A stretch of DNA of 43,171 nt. It comes from an uncultured Eggerthellaceae bacterium (GTDB taxonomy: Bacteria; Actinomycetota; Coriobacteriia; Coriobacteriales; Eggerthellaceae). The position numbers and the translations under genes were made by a program. Shown here in pieces: positions 9,003 through 19,391 of the stretch. Within the stretch, counting starts at the first letter, position 1; every line of letters starts with the position of its first letter. The notes beneath the pieces are model-generated. The model was given only the letters and a program-made list of their open reading frames with translations, did not search any database and was not told where the DNA came from. The DNA is taken from positions 1 to 43,171 of the forward strand of contig CAJTVP010000007.1 in the NCBI GenBank assembly GCA_910580205.1, written 5' to 3'.

Positions 9003-9032
9003 TCTATACCATCGAAGGCGAAACGGGGTCAC
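9003..9032 (-). promoter_or_regulatory. Candidate dmsA promoter
   Basis: On the minus strand GTGACC (9032-9027) and TATAGA (9008-9003) lie 18 bases apart and resemble -35 and -10 boxes. They would give a leader of about 65 bases before dmsA. The site is between dmsA and the divergent LuxR-type gene, where that regulator would be expected to act. No clear operator dyad was found. Confidence 0.4.
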
Positions 9033-9118
9033 ATAAAGCGGGTGATTTTCAAGAAATACCCGTTCAGGGCCGTGTGGCCACAGTCCGAACAAGGACGGCG
9101 TTGGCTATACTGCCATCC

Positions 9119-10624
9119 ATGCAGCAAGTTGAAGAACACGGTCTGCTCCGAGTGCTGACGCCGAATGTGGCATCGCTTGGTTACGCCCTTTTCCTTGCCA
9201 TCAACGCCGCAGGCGTCTGGGGCGGTGTGTTCCCGTTCTTGCCGTTGGAGTTCCAAACTCACACGATCGTCTTCTGGTTCTTCCTGACGCAATCCGCTGC
9301 GTTCTCGTTGAGCTACGTTGCCAGCTGCATCGGATCCTACTATCTGCCCGGCGCCACGCGCGCATTCCTCGTGAAGCTCACGAGCGCCATCTATTTCGCC
9401 GGCTGGTGCTGCCTCATCGCCGCCATCTATATAGATGCGGCAGCGCTCCCCCTGGTGTGCGCAGGAGGCGGTCTGCTCGGATTGGGGTCAACGGGCTTTT
9501 ACATGCTCTGGCAAAGGCTTTTCGCTGGCGAAGACGCCGACACGGGCAATCGGGACATCCTGGTGGGCAGCGCTTGGGGCGCGGTGCTCTATTTCGCGTT
9601 GTATCTCATCCCCCAAGCGGTCACCGCGTACTTGATCCCGCTCGTGTTCCTGCCGCTTTTCGGGCTGTGCGTCACGTTGCGCGGACGCGCCATCGATCCT
9701 GAGCAGCCCATGTTCGCTGATGTGCCTCGCGAACACCCGCAGGTGTACCGCCAGGTGCTGCAAGACCATTGGCGCAGCGCGCTGTGCATCGGGGCGGTCG
9801 GCTTCTGCGCGGGCGTCATGCGCTCCTTGGCCGTAGCTGAACCCGCTTTGGGCATCTACGTGAACGTCCTTTCCATGGCCGGGATGCTCCTGGCCGCTTT
9901 GGCGGTGCTCTGGCTCTGGACCCTGAAGGACGTGCATCTTTCCATCACCGACGCCTACCGCGTGGTCTTCCCTTTCCTCATCACATCCCTGGTGCTGCTT
10001 CCCATGCTCCCCGATGAATACGTGCGCTGGCTGGCCGCCATCCTCTATGCGGTCTACGCCGCATCCATCATGCTGATGATGATGCAGTGCGCGCAGATCT
10101 CACGGGACCGCGGCATCAACCCTGTCTTCATCTACGGCTTCTTCGGCACCATCGTCTACACGCTGCACAGCATCGGCTTTCTGGGAGGCACCTTCGCCGA
10201 AGATGTGCGCATCATGGGCGTGGATCCGCTGGCCGTGGTGGCTCTGGTGACCATCTGGGCCTTGGGCCTCATGCATTTCGTGGGTTCGGGCGGCTTCACC
10301 TCTGCGCTCTCACGGTTGGACAGCCCCGAAGGGATCGAACTGGTCTCCCTGAAGCAACGGGACAGATCGGCTGTGACGGGAGACAAGCCAACGGATGCGC
10401 CAGACCGCATCGCAGCGCAAGCGGCCCGCATCCAAGAGCATTTCCGGCTTTCGGCCCGCGAAGCTGAGGTGATGGAGCTGCTGGCTCGCGGGAACTCCGT
10501 TGCGCGCATCGCTGAGGTGCTGGTGGTGTCCGAGAACACCATCCGCACCCATTCCAAACGCATCTACGCCAAGCTTGACATCCACAAACGGCAAGAGCTG
10601 GTTGACCTGATCGAAACGTTTTGA
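9119..10624 (+). CDS. LuxR-type regulator with N-terminal 12-helix membrane domain
   Basis: A 501-residue protein. Residues 1 to about 400 contain some twelve hydrophobic helices arranged like a transporter. A short polar linker leads to a LuxR/GerE helix-turn-helix at about 438-501, containing LSAREAEVMELLARG and VSENTIRTHSKRIYAKL. This membrane-anchored architecture is greatly expanded in Eggerthellaceae, usually beside respiratory reductase operons, and it probably senses the substrate in or through the membrane. It is divergent from dmsA and the likely activator. No ribosome binding site precedes the ATG; TATACT (9106-9111) ends seven bases before it, suggesting leaderless translation. 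A GTG in frame at 9074 is a less likely start. Confidence 0.9.
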   Translation: MQQVEEHGLLRVLTPNVASLGYALFLAINAAGVWGGVFPFLPLEFQTHTIVFWFFLTQSAAFSLSYVASCIGSYYLPGATRAFLVKLTSAIYFAGWCCLIAAIYIDAAALPLVCAGGGLLGLGSTGFYMLWQRLFAGEDADTGNRDILVGSAWGAVLYFALYLIPQAVTAYLIPLVFLPLFGLCVTLRGRAIDPEQPMFADVPREHPQVYRQVLQDHWRSALCIGAVGFCAGVMRSLAVAEPALGIYVNVLSMAGMLLAALAVLWLWTLKDVHLSITDAYRVVFPFLITSLVLLPMLPDEYVRWLAAILYAVYAASIMLMMMQCAQISRDRGINPVFIYGFFGTIVYTLHSIGFLGGTFAEDVRIMGVDPLAVVALVTIWALGLMHFVGSGGFTSALSRLDSPEGIELVSLKQRDRSAVTGDKPTDAPDRIAAQAARIQEHFRLSAREAEVMELLARGNSVARIAEVLVVSENTIRTHSKRIYAKLDIHKRQELVDLIETF

Positions 10625-10648
10625 GCGTCTTGCGCTTGCGTTCATCTT

Positions 10649-10670
10649 GGGCGCGTGAGGGCACGCGCCC
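10649..10670. terminator. REP-like palindrome between convergent genes
   Basis: A perfect 9-bp stem, GGGCGCGTG (10649-10657) and CACGCGCCC (10662-10670), with loop AGGG. It sits between the 3' ends of the LuxR-type gene and the oleate hydratase gene. There is no T-run on either strand. The adjoining CCCTACGTCAA resembles, in reverse, the TTGACGCAGGGGCG found at 19343-19356, so it is probably a member of a small REP family that may also end transcription. Confidence 0.5.
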
Positions 10671-10709
10671 CTACGTCAACCGGCATCACTGCTTTTGCTG
10701 AAGAGAGCA

Positions 10710-12638
10710 TCAGTGGATGCCTGGCCATACCGCCCCTGTGGCAGGTGCGGGCACGTCCGCATTCGACGCATCCGTGGGGATCACGCCGAACTCCTTCAGC
10801 AATCCGTAGATGTCCGTGCCTTCGATCTCCTTGAGACCTTTGCTCACCAGCAGTTTCTCGATCAAGCTCATGTTCATATCCGTAGCGGGTTTGCCATCAC
10901 GCAGAAGCACCGTGGCGTTCAACAGCACACGCAGGTCGAACGCGCTGCCCCACACCTCCGGCACGCCACGATCCACATCCAGCAAGCGATACACCGCCTC
11001 CATGCCAGTGCGCATGGAGTATTCGGTGGTGAAGATGGTGTCGCGGGGCGTTTCAGCGAACTGTCCGATGAACGCGAAGTTCACAGCGCCCTCCGGCACC
11101 ACGTCCGGGCGGTCACCGGCAGCGCGCGGCATGAAGAACGCGGTGATGTAAGGCATCATGCACGGCACGGTGTTCGCGCTGTTCGTTGCCAGCTCTTCGA
11201 TCTGGTCCTCCGGCACGCCCAGATGATAGAGCCACTCTTCGCAGATCTCTTTGCCGGTGCAGTCGCGCATGGGCTTCTTGATGTAATCGCCGGGAACATC
11301 CGTGAACAGGCCATAGAGCCAGACGCACACCTGGCCTTCGGGCTGCTCGCGGAACTGCGGCTGGCGGTTGATGGTCCAAGACAGCAGCCAACGGGAATCC
11401 TTCACGGACACGATGCCGCCGGTCACCACGCCGCCAGAGAGCGGATCGCGCTTGCAGATGGCCTCGATGTAGGGAAGGATGCGCTCGTCCAGCGTGGTCA
11501 CCGTGGCGCTTTCCCAGTTGCTCTTCTCCGGGCTGCCGCAGAACTTCTCCGGGTGGCCGAACGATGGGTCCTGAGCGGCGATGCGCTTCCACAAGTCCCA
11601 CCCGTCGCCCGGAGTCAGCTCTGGCGCGAACTTCGCCGGTTCATCCTGGCTGCCGAAGGAGGAGTGAGCCACCAGGCTGCCGGGCGTGATGAACACGAGG
11701 TCGTCCTCGGTCAGCTGGATGGTCTGTTCCGCAGGCGCTTCGCCACGCGCACCTTCGCCGGTGGCGCCATCTTGCACACCTGTAGCGGCATCCACCGCAG
11801 CAGCGCTGTCCTCCACCACGAAGCGGATCTCCGTGGCCAGCTTGCGCGCATCATCCTTCGCCGTGTCGCACGAGAACCGCACGTCGGTCACGTGCGTGTT
11901 GAAGCGGAAATCCACGCCGTGATCCTGCAGGTAGTTCACCATGGGCAGGATCATGGATTCGTACTGGTTGTAGCGCGTGAAGCGCAGCGCGCTGAAGTCT
12001 GGCAAGCCGCCCAAGTGGTGCACGAAACGCGTGATGTAGCGCTTCATCTCAAGAGCGGAGTGCCAGTTCTCGAACGCGAACATGGTGCGCCAGTACAGCC
12101 AGAAGTTCGAATTGAGCACCTCATCCGAGAAGTATTCCGTGATCAACTTGTCTTGCAAGTCCTCTTCCGGCGTGAAGAACAGGTTCATGATCTCCATGCA
12201 GGCTTTGTCGGACAGATTGAACTTGTTGTCCGTATGCGCGTCTTGGCCCTGCTTGACGGTGGCGCGGCACAGCGAATAGTTCGGGTCGCGTTTGTTCAGC
12301 CAATAGTAGTAGTCCAACACGCTCACGTTGGGGTCTTCGATGGATGGGATGTCGCGGAACAGGTCCCACATGACCTCGAAGTGGTTGTCCATCTCGCGGC
12401 CGCCGCGCATCGTGTAGCCAAGCGACTGGTAGTGCCAGCCGTCACAGCCGCCACCCGCGCGTGGATCGCGTTCAAGGATATGGATGTTCTCGCCGGGCAT
12501 CTGGCCGTCGCGCACCAAATAACAAGCTGCGGTGAGCCCCGCCAGACCGCTGCCGATGATGTAAGCCGACTTGCCTTCGACGCCTTCCGGCTTCAAGGGA
12601 TGGGCGAATGCCTCGTAGTTTCCGCTGGAGTAATACAT
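10710..12638 (-). CDS. ohyA: Oleate hydratase (MCRA family flavoenzyme)
   Basis: A 642-residue FAD-dependent enzyme that adds water to the cis-9 double bond of oleate or linoleate to give 10-hydroxy fatty acids, detoxifying host or dietary unsaturated fats. The dinucleotide-binding start IIGSGLAGLTAAC and ILERD are near residues 27-60, and the family hallmark RGGREMDNHFE follows near residue 80. A 30-40 residue Ala/Gly/Glu-rich stretch near residues 280-315 looks like an insertion in a loop. The ATG at 12638 has AAGGAAGTGAG upstream; the one six codons earlier does not. It is divergent from the SLC13-like permease gene. Confidence 0.95.
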   Translation of the reverse strand: MYYSSGNYEAFAHPLKPEGVEGKSAYIIGSGLAGLTAACYLVRDGQMPGENIHILERDPRAGGGCDGWHYQSLGYTMRGGREMDNHFEVMWDLFRDIPSIEDPNVSVLDYYYWLNKRDPNYSLCRATVKQGQDAHTDNKFNLSDKACMEIMNLFFTPEEDLQDKLITEYFSDEVLNSNFWLYWRTMFAFENWHSALEMKRYITRFVHHLGGLPDFSALRFTRYNQYESMILPMVNYLQDHGVDFRFNTHVTDVRFSCDTAKDDARKLATEIRFVVEDSAAAVDAATGVQDGATGEGARGEAPAEQTIQLTEDDLVFITPGSLVAHSSFGSQDEPAKFAPELTPGDGWDLWKRIAAQDPSFGHPEKFCGSPEKSNWESATVTTLDERILPYIEAICKRDPLSGGVVTGGIVSVKDSRWLLSWTINRQPQFREQPEGQVCVWLYGLFTDVPGDYIKKPMRDCTGKEICEEWLYHLGVPEDQIEELATNSANTVPCMMPYITAFFMPRAAGDRPDVVPEGAVNFAFIGQFAETPRDTIFTTEYSMRTGMEAVYRLLDVDRGVPEVWGSAFDLRVLLNATVLLRDGKPATDMNMSLIEKLLVSKGLKEIEGTDIYGLLKEFGVIPTDASNADVPAPATGAVWPGIH

Positions 12639-12862
12639 GAGCTCACTTCCTTGCATTGGCCTTCAGGATGCGGCTGGCCGAGTTAGGCAACGCGCGTCAA
12701 GCGATGCCCCAGCCGCTTTGCCTGCTGATGATGCCACGGGCGAAAACCGCAGAGCGACGTTTGGCTGAGTTGTAGGGAGACCGTTGGCGATTCGTGACGA
12801 AGCGCGTCCGCTTGATGAAGAACGCGACGAGCGGTCGCACGGCAACGGGCATAATGGGACCC

Positions 12863-14044
12863 ATGACAAACGCCGTTCATAACGATCATGGCAACCCTGG
12901 CATCCGCGCGCTGCTTTTCATGCGCGAGCACGTCGTCCTGACCATCTCCGCCGTAGCAGCGCTCGTCACCGTGTTCATCGTGCCGCCCGATATTGCGTAT
13001 CTGGGCTACATCGACTGGACGGCCATCGGCTGCTTGTTCTGCGTCCTAGCCGTGGCGAACGCGTTCCGCTTTCTGGGCACCTTCGACCGAGCCGCACGCC
13101 TGACCTTGGAGCATCTGAGCACCGTGCGCTCCGTGGTGGCCGCGCTCGTCCTCACCACCGCGCTCCTCTCCATGGTGGCCACCAACGACATGGCGCTCAT
13201 CGTCATGCTTCCGCTCTCCGCCATGACGCTGGTCAAAGCCGGCTGGCACCGCACCATCCCCCTTGCGTTCACCATGCAATCCATCGCTGCAAATCTATGC
13301 GGGATGGTGGTGCCGTTCGGCAACCCGCAGAACCTCTACCTCTACTCTTTTTATGGCCTTGGGCTAGGCGCTTTCCTTGAGACGATGCTGCCGCCTTTCC
13401 TGCTGTCCGTCTGTCTGATCGCAGGCGCTTTGGGGCTTCTGCTCCGACGTGCGCAGGAGGGGCCTGCTCCCATGAAGGCGCCATCGAAGCTGCCGCTCGG
13501 TCGGCGAAGGCTCTGCGCGTACACGGCGTTGCTGGGTCTGACGCTGCTCGCCGTGTTCCGCGTGATCCCCGCCTTCGCCGTGGCCGTCATCATCGTCGGC
13601 GTCTTGCTCTATGCCGACCGGCGAGCTCTCAAGGCGGTGGACTGGGCGCTCCTGCTCACCTTCGTCTGCTTCTTCATCTTCTCAGGCAACGTCGCTCGGA
13701 TGCCGCTGGTGAGCAACTGGCTGACGGATGCCGTGACCGGCCATGAGCTCCTGGTGTCCGCGGGCTTGAGCCAGATCATCAGCAACGTTCCTGCCGCGGT
13801 GCTCCTCTCTCATTTCACCGGCGAATGGCAAGCGCTCCTCGTGGGCGTGAACATAGGCGGCGCGGGCACTTTGGTGGGTTCGCTCGCCAGCCTGATCGCG
13901 TTGCAGCATTTCATGAGCGTGCGAAAGGTCTTCCCCGCTCTGCGAAACGAACCAGCCCTCTCCACGGTCTCCTTCCTGAAGCTGTTCTGCGGCATGAACG
14001 CCCTTTTCCTGGTTCTCTTGCTTGCCTTCTGCCTGGCGATTTGA
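12863..14044 (+). CDS. SLC13/ArsB-type anion permease
   Basis: A 393-residue membrane protein with about ten to eleven helices, belonging to the ion-transporter superfamily of SLC13, CitM and ArsB (YbiR-like). Two re-entrant-loop-like segments with family character are visible: TALLSMVATNDMAL near residue 95 and GMVVPFGNPQNLYLY near 150. A second half-repeat includes LSQIISNVPAAVLLS near 320. Substrate is unknown; di/tricarboxylates and oxyanions are options. The ATG at 12863 has no ribosome binding site but a -10-like CATAAT ends seven bases upstream, again suggesting a leaderless transcript. An upstream in-frame start at 12794 is possible but unsupported. Confidence 0.82.
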   Translation: MTNAVHNDHGNPGIRALLFMREHVVLTISAVAALVTVFIVPPDIAYLGYIDWTAIGCLFCVLAVANAFRFLGTFDRAARLTLEHLSTVRSVVAALVLTTALLSMVATNDMALIVMLPLSAMTLVKAGWHRTIPLAFTMQSIAANLCGMVVPFGNPQNLYLYSFYGLGLGAFLETMLPPFLLSVCLIAGALGLLLRRAQEGPAPMKAPSKLPLGRRRLCAYTALLGLTLLAVFRVIPAFAVAVIIVGVLLYADRRALKAVDWALLLTFVCFFIFSGNVARMPLVSNWLTDAVTGHELLVSAGLSQIISNVPAAVLLSHFTGEWQALLVGVNIGGAGTLVGSLASLIALQHFMSVRKVFPALRNEPALSTVSFLKLFCGMNALFLVLLLAFCLAI

Positions 14045-14073
14045 TTCCTGTGTGATGGAAAATAGAAATCGAA

Positions 14074-14106
14074 TGTACGTATAGATTGCGCTATCATATA
14101 CGTACA
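14074..14106. promoter_or_regulatory. Toxin-antitoxin operator with overlapping -10 box
   Basis: TGTACGTATA (14074-14083) and TATACGTACA (14097-14106) form a perfect 10-bp inverted repeat with a 13-bp spacer. A likely -10 box TATCAT, with an upstream TG, lies at 14092-14097 between and into the arms. The downstream ATG of the antitoxin gene is at 14120 after AAGGGAG. An autorepressing antitoxin or toxin-antitoxin complex bound here would block the promoter. Confidence 0.75.
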
Positions 14107-14119
14107 GAAGGGAGACGTC

Positions 14120-14365
14120 ATGAACCAGAAGCTGACGCTGAGCATCGAGCAGAATGCCATCGCCTGCGGCAAACGCTATGCGAAGGAGCAGGGGCGCACC
14201 TTGTCGTCCGTGGTGGAAGATTTCTTGTTGCTCCTGGATTCACAAGGCTCCATCCAGGAGGAGGTTCCCATCAGTCCAAAGCTGAGCTCATTGGTGGGTG
14301 TGGGCGCTGGTCCCGTGGATGAAATGAGCTTCCGTGCCCATCGCATCGCCCGGAATGACCGTTGA
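14120..14365 (+). CDS. DUF6364-like antitoxin
   Basis: An 81-residue protein, upstream partner of a PIN-domain toxin. The N-terminal half, beginning MNQKLTLSIEQNAI and followed by CGKRYAKEQGRTLSSVVEDF, has the strand-helix-helix pattern of ribbon-helix-helix DNA-binding antitoxins in the DUF6364 group. The C-terminal 35 residues are less ordered and would wrap the toxin. It has a strong ribosome binding site and lies just after a perfect inverted-repeat operator, consistent with autoregulation. The stop is one base before the toxin ATG chosen here. Confidence 0.8.
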   Translation: MNQKLTLSIEQNAIACGKRYAKEQGRTLSSVVEDFLLLLDSQGSIQEEVPISPKLSSLVGVGAGPVDEMSFRAHRIARNDR

Positions 14366-14366
14366 C

Positions 14367-14795
14367 ATGAAGAAGATATTCCTTGACACGAACGTCGCCC
14401 TTGATCTTCTGCAAGCCCGAGAACCCTTCGTTGGAGATGCGCTGTTCCTCTTCGCATTAGCTGAACAGAAGAAGATCCAGCTTTGTCTTTCAACGGATTC
14501 TCTCAGCACCATCTTCTATGTGATCGAGAAGAACAAAGATGCTCGCACAGCGCGCCAGGCTATTGCGAAACTGCTTGATTATGTGACTCTTCGCTCTCTT
14601 GATGAAAGCGCCGTCCTCAAAGGCATGGCGCTGGAATTCAGTGATATCGAAGATGCTTTCATGTGCGCTGTTGCCATGGAAGCCCACGCAGAAGTCATCG
14701 TGACGCGCAACACCAAAGATTTCGCGAACGCGCCCCTGCCCGTGCAGACCCCGCGCGAATTCGTCGCCGCCTGGAGAGCAAGCCGTTCAAGATAA
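14367..14795 (+). CDS. PIN-domain ribonuclease toxin (VapC-like)
   Basis: A 142-residue PIN-domain protein. It opens with KKIFLDTNVALDLL, holding the first acidic residue of the metal site. Further conserved acids are in FSDIEDAFMCAVAM and the TRNTKDF segment near the C-terminus. Such toxins cleave specific RNAs until held by their antitoxin. An alternative ATG at 14355 would overlap the antitoxin gene by 11 bases; the later start fits the usual N-terminus. Codon use looks less GC-rich than neighbouring genes, compatible with transfer. Its 3' end is directly followed by the long dispersed repeat. Confidence 0.85.
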   Translation: MKKIFLDTNVALDLLQAREPFVGDALFLFALAEQKKIQLCLSTDSLSTIFYVIEKNKDARTARQAIAKLLDYVTLRSLDESAVLKGMALEFSDIEDAFMCAVAMEAHAEVIVTRNTKDFANAPLPVQTPREFVAAWRASRSR

Positions 14796-14811
14796 ATGTC
14801 GCATTGGCAGT

Positions 14812-15114
14812 ACCTGCCGGGTGGCCTGACGTACCGAGAAGGCCCAGGTATTGCGGGTGCTTCTCCAATCCGGACACTCTTCCGGTCGACGGATGCACAT
14901 ACGACCGAGCCAGTTCGCACGGTTGACCATTGGCACCCGATGGGTGCGACGCGAGCGAAGCGGAGCTAGTCCTATCAGGGCGCTACGAACTTCCTTTGTT
15001 TTTTGGTCAACCCCGGCACCGTAGCGCAGGCATTGCCTGCCACTGGGAGTCGTGCGCAGCTGGGTGCTGGGTGTGCGCATCCACCGTCGCGGCCATGATC
15101 CAAAACGGGAGAAG
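14812..15114 (+). repeat. Long dispersed intergenic element, copy 1
   Basis: About 300 bp clearly related over its length to 26541-26811. Shared landmarks include CGGTTGACCATTGG, GTAGCGC.GGCATTGCC, TGCGCATCC.CCG and CCATG.TCCA.AACGGG-like text. Two hairpins are conserved: GCACCC-GAT-GGGTGC (14933-14947) and GCAGGC-ATT-GCCTGC (15026-15040). In the other copy their stems read GCGCCC/GGGCGC and GCGGGC/GCCCGC, so both strands of each stem changed together. This copy has about 30 extra bases after the first hairpin. It carries no gene with a credible start. Confidence 0.8.
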
Positions 15115-15456
15115 ATGTCGCTGCCACGTCATCCGGAAAACGCTTTCCATCCGGCGCGCCCTTGACCTTCAAGGCCGTTCGCGCGAATGCGCGTAAGGCC
15201 GCATTGAATGCTGAGCGCGAAGCGCGACACCTTCTCCGGGCGGCGACCGGTTCGACAACGTGCGCGATGTTCGCCCTTGCGGGCGAGAGAATGCGCATCT
15301 ACAGGACCTTCCTTCGCGCGGCGAAGCCGCATATATCGCATATATGAAAGACGCGTACAGGCGAAGACGGCGAGGGTTCCCAGGGTGCCTGAGATTGGCC
15401 CGCCGCGCGGCCGAGCAGCCTCCGCGCTGTGAGGGCAAGCGCACAAGGGCCAAGAT
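15115..15456. other. Gene-free stretch with several small palindromes
   Basis: No credible gene is present: short open frames overlap in many frames and lack ribosome binding sites. Small palindromes are dense, for example CATATAT-CGC-ATATATG at 15330-15346 and CGCCC/GGGCG near 15270. They may belong to further decayed repeat units continuing from the long element at 14812-15114. Confidence 0.5.
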
Positions 15457-15523
15457 CAGGTGCATCTGGGAAGCCGCAGCGTCAATTCATTACGTGGTCC
15501 GCGATAGCGGCCACGTAACAAAA
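15457..15523. repeat. TACG-hairpin intergenic repeat, copy 2
   Basis: It shares GGGAAGCCGCAGCGTCAAT with 3411-3429. The hairpin at 15490-15518 pairs TTACGTGG(T)CCGC with GCGGCCACGTAA around a GATA loop, with one bulged T. The core CCGCGATAGCGGCCACGTAA is identical to 41788-41807. It directly abuts a right-end fragment of the MITE-like element. Confidence 0.75.
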
Positions 15524-15525
15524 GA

Positions 15526-15553
15526 GGCGCGAGTGCCCCTAGCGGTCGGTTCG
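15526..15553. repeat. Right-end fragment of the MITE-like hairpin element
   Basis: GGCGCGAGTGCCCC followed by CGGTTCG matches the right arm of the elements at 1-108 and 30192-30310. The left arm and inner hairpin are absent, replaced by the TACG-hairpin repeat, so this is a mosaic of two repeat families just past the clpC stop codon. Confidence 0.6.
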
Positions 15554-15557
15554 CCAG

Positions 15558-18140
<2,583 letters not shown>

Positions 18141-18182
18141 GGATCCTCGATTCTGATGTGCTCGCAGATTTTTGCGACTATG

Positions 18183-18209
18183 TTAGCACTCTTCCCTTGA
18201 GAGTGCCAA
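18183..18209 (-). promoter_or_regulatory. CIRCE operator over the clpC promoter
   Basis: TTAGCACTC, nine bases, GAGTGCCAA matches the HrcA-binding consensus TTAGCACTC-N9-GAGTGCTAA with one change. On the minus strand a -35-like TTGGCA and -10-like TAACAT lie 18 bases apart within the same segment, so bound HrcA would block RNA polymerase. The clpC ATG is 43 bases downstream. Confidence 0.9.
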
Positions 18210-18392
18210 AACGGCATCCGTCCCTGCACACAACCGCTCCACACGCGCGAGCCCGTGATTCTCTTCCTACAGGATAGGCCATGAACGCGACTTCTGGGTG
18301 ACGGACCGGCAACGGCGCAGCGTCAAACCCAGGCGAAAGCGCCGCCGCAACGCAGGGGCGCGCTACGATTCCCCCGGAAAGAGGTGTCCGCC

Positions 18393-19316
18393 ATGGAACG
18401 AATAGGGATCATCGACCTGGGTAGCAACACCGTGCGCCTGGTGGTGTTCGACGTTGACAAGCATATCGGCCGCAAACTGAAAGCCAACGAATTCGCCGTG
18501 GTGCTGAACGAGCGAACGGTGGCGGGGCTGTCCGCCTATGTGGCGAAGAACGTGTTCTCGGATGCGGGGATCGAATGCGCCACAGACGTGCTGCAAGACC
18601 TGGTTCAAGCCGCGCGCAACATCGGCTGCGCGCGCATCCATGTGTTCGCCACGGCCGTGCTCCGCAATTGCAGCAACAGCGAAGATGCATGCCGGGCCAT
18701 TGAAAAGGAGACCGGCCTCAAGATAGATGTGATCTCCGGCGAAGAAGAGGCGCACCTAGGGTATGTAGGCGCCACCATCAGCCAGAAGATATCCCAGGGC
18801 GTGCTGGTGGACATCGGCGGCGGTTCCACGGAGTTCACGCACATCGTTCATGGACGCGACCTGATGAATGTGAGCGTGGATCAAGGCAGCGTGTCCTCCT
18901 ACGCGGGTTTCGTCTCTGTGGTGCTTCCCACCGAAGAAGAATGCTCGCAGATCCGCAGCGCTTTCAAAGGCCGGATCAGCGAATTCAAATGCATCCAAGA
19001 CACGCGAGAATCGGCCATGTTCGGAATCGGTGGGAGCGTGCGCGCCGTGGGCAAGCTCTGTGGCCGGATGCATGAGACAGACAAAACGCAAAAGACCATG
19101 TCGCGCGAGGAGGTGCAGGCTGTGTTGAGCCTGCTCTCTCGCGATCGTTCCCGATTCGCGCACTTGGCGGTGAAAGCAGCGCCAGAGCGACTGCACTCGC
19201 TGGTGCCAGGATGCATCATCTTGGATGCTCTGATGGAGGCGGCCAACGCCCAGCAGCTGACCGTGTGCAAATACGGCGTTCGCGAAGGCTATCTGCGGGA
19301 GCGCGTGCTGGCCTGA
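18393..19316 (+). CDS. Ppx/GppA family phosphatase
   Basis: A 307-residue protein of the ASKHA fold. The phosphate-1 loop IDLGSNTVRLVVFD is at the N-terminus and the phosphate-2 loop VDIGGGSTEF near residue 135. EEEAHLGYVGA matches the conserved E-A segment. Members hydrolyse exopolyphosphate and/or the pppGpp 5'-phosphate. At about 300 residues this is the short, two-domain form without the C-terminal HD domain found in E. coli Ppx. AGAGG lies eight bases before the ATG; a GTG three codons earlier is an alternative. Confidence 0.9.
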   Translation: MERIGIIDLGSNTVRLVVFDVDKHIGRKLKANEFAVVLNERTVAGLSAYVAKNVFSDAGIECATDVLQDLVQAARNIGCARIHVFATAVLRNCSNSEDACRAIEKETGLKIDVISGEEEAHLGYVGATISQKISQGVLVDIGGGSTEFTHIVHGRDLMNVSVDQGSVSSYAGFVSVVLPTEEECSQIRSAFKGRISEFKCIQDTRESAMFGIGGSVRAVGKLCGRMHETDKTQKTMSREEVQAVLSLLSRDRSRFAHLAVKAAPERLHSLVPGCIILDALMEAANAQQLTVCKYGVREGYLRERVLA

Positions 19317-19340
19317 GCTGATCGATGGAAGAGCGCTGCA

Positions 19341-19376
19341 GGTTGACGCAGGGGCGGCTGTCGCACCCGCCGTCCT
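19341..19376. repeat. REP-like palindrome
   Basis: TTGACGCAGGGGCGG followed by CACCCGCC gives an imperfect GC-rich hairpin between the convergent ppx and flavodiiron genes. The opening resembles, in reverse, the segment at 10666-10678 and loosely the CAACGCAGGGGCGCG near 18349. It may serve as a bidirectional end of transcription. Confidence 0.4.
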
Positions 19377-19391
19377 GAATGAGCGCCAGAT

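Noticed and set aside
10695..12686. 663-codon plus-strand open frame
   Set aside because: It is antisense to the oleate hydratase gene, His- and Arg-rich, and has no ribosome binding site; an artefact of high GC.
14787..15080. Minus-strand peptide in the long element, similar to one in copy 2
   Set aside because: Similar peptides (for example DAHT and AMPAL segments) arise from DNA similarity, but frames shift, starts are lacking and substitutions are not biased to synonymous sites.
15129..15446. Small overlapping open frames in the repeat zone
   Set aside because: They overlap in several frames on both strands with no ribosome binding site or recognisable domain.
14800..15550. Possible CRISPR array
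   Set aside because: Repeats are not regularly spaced, differ in type and have no spacers of constant length; no cas genes are near.
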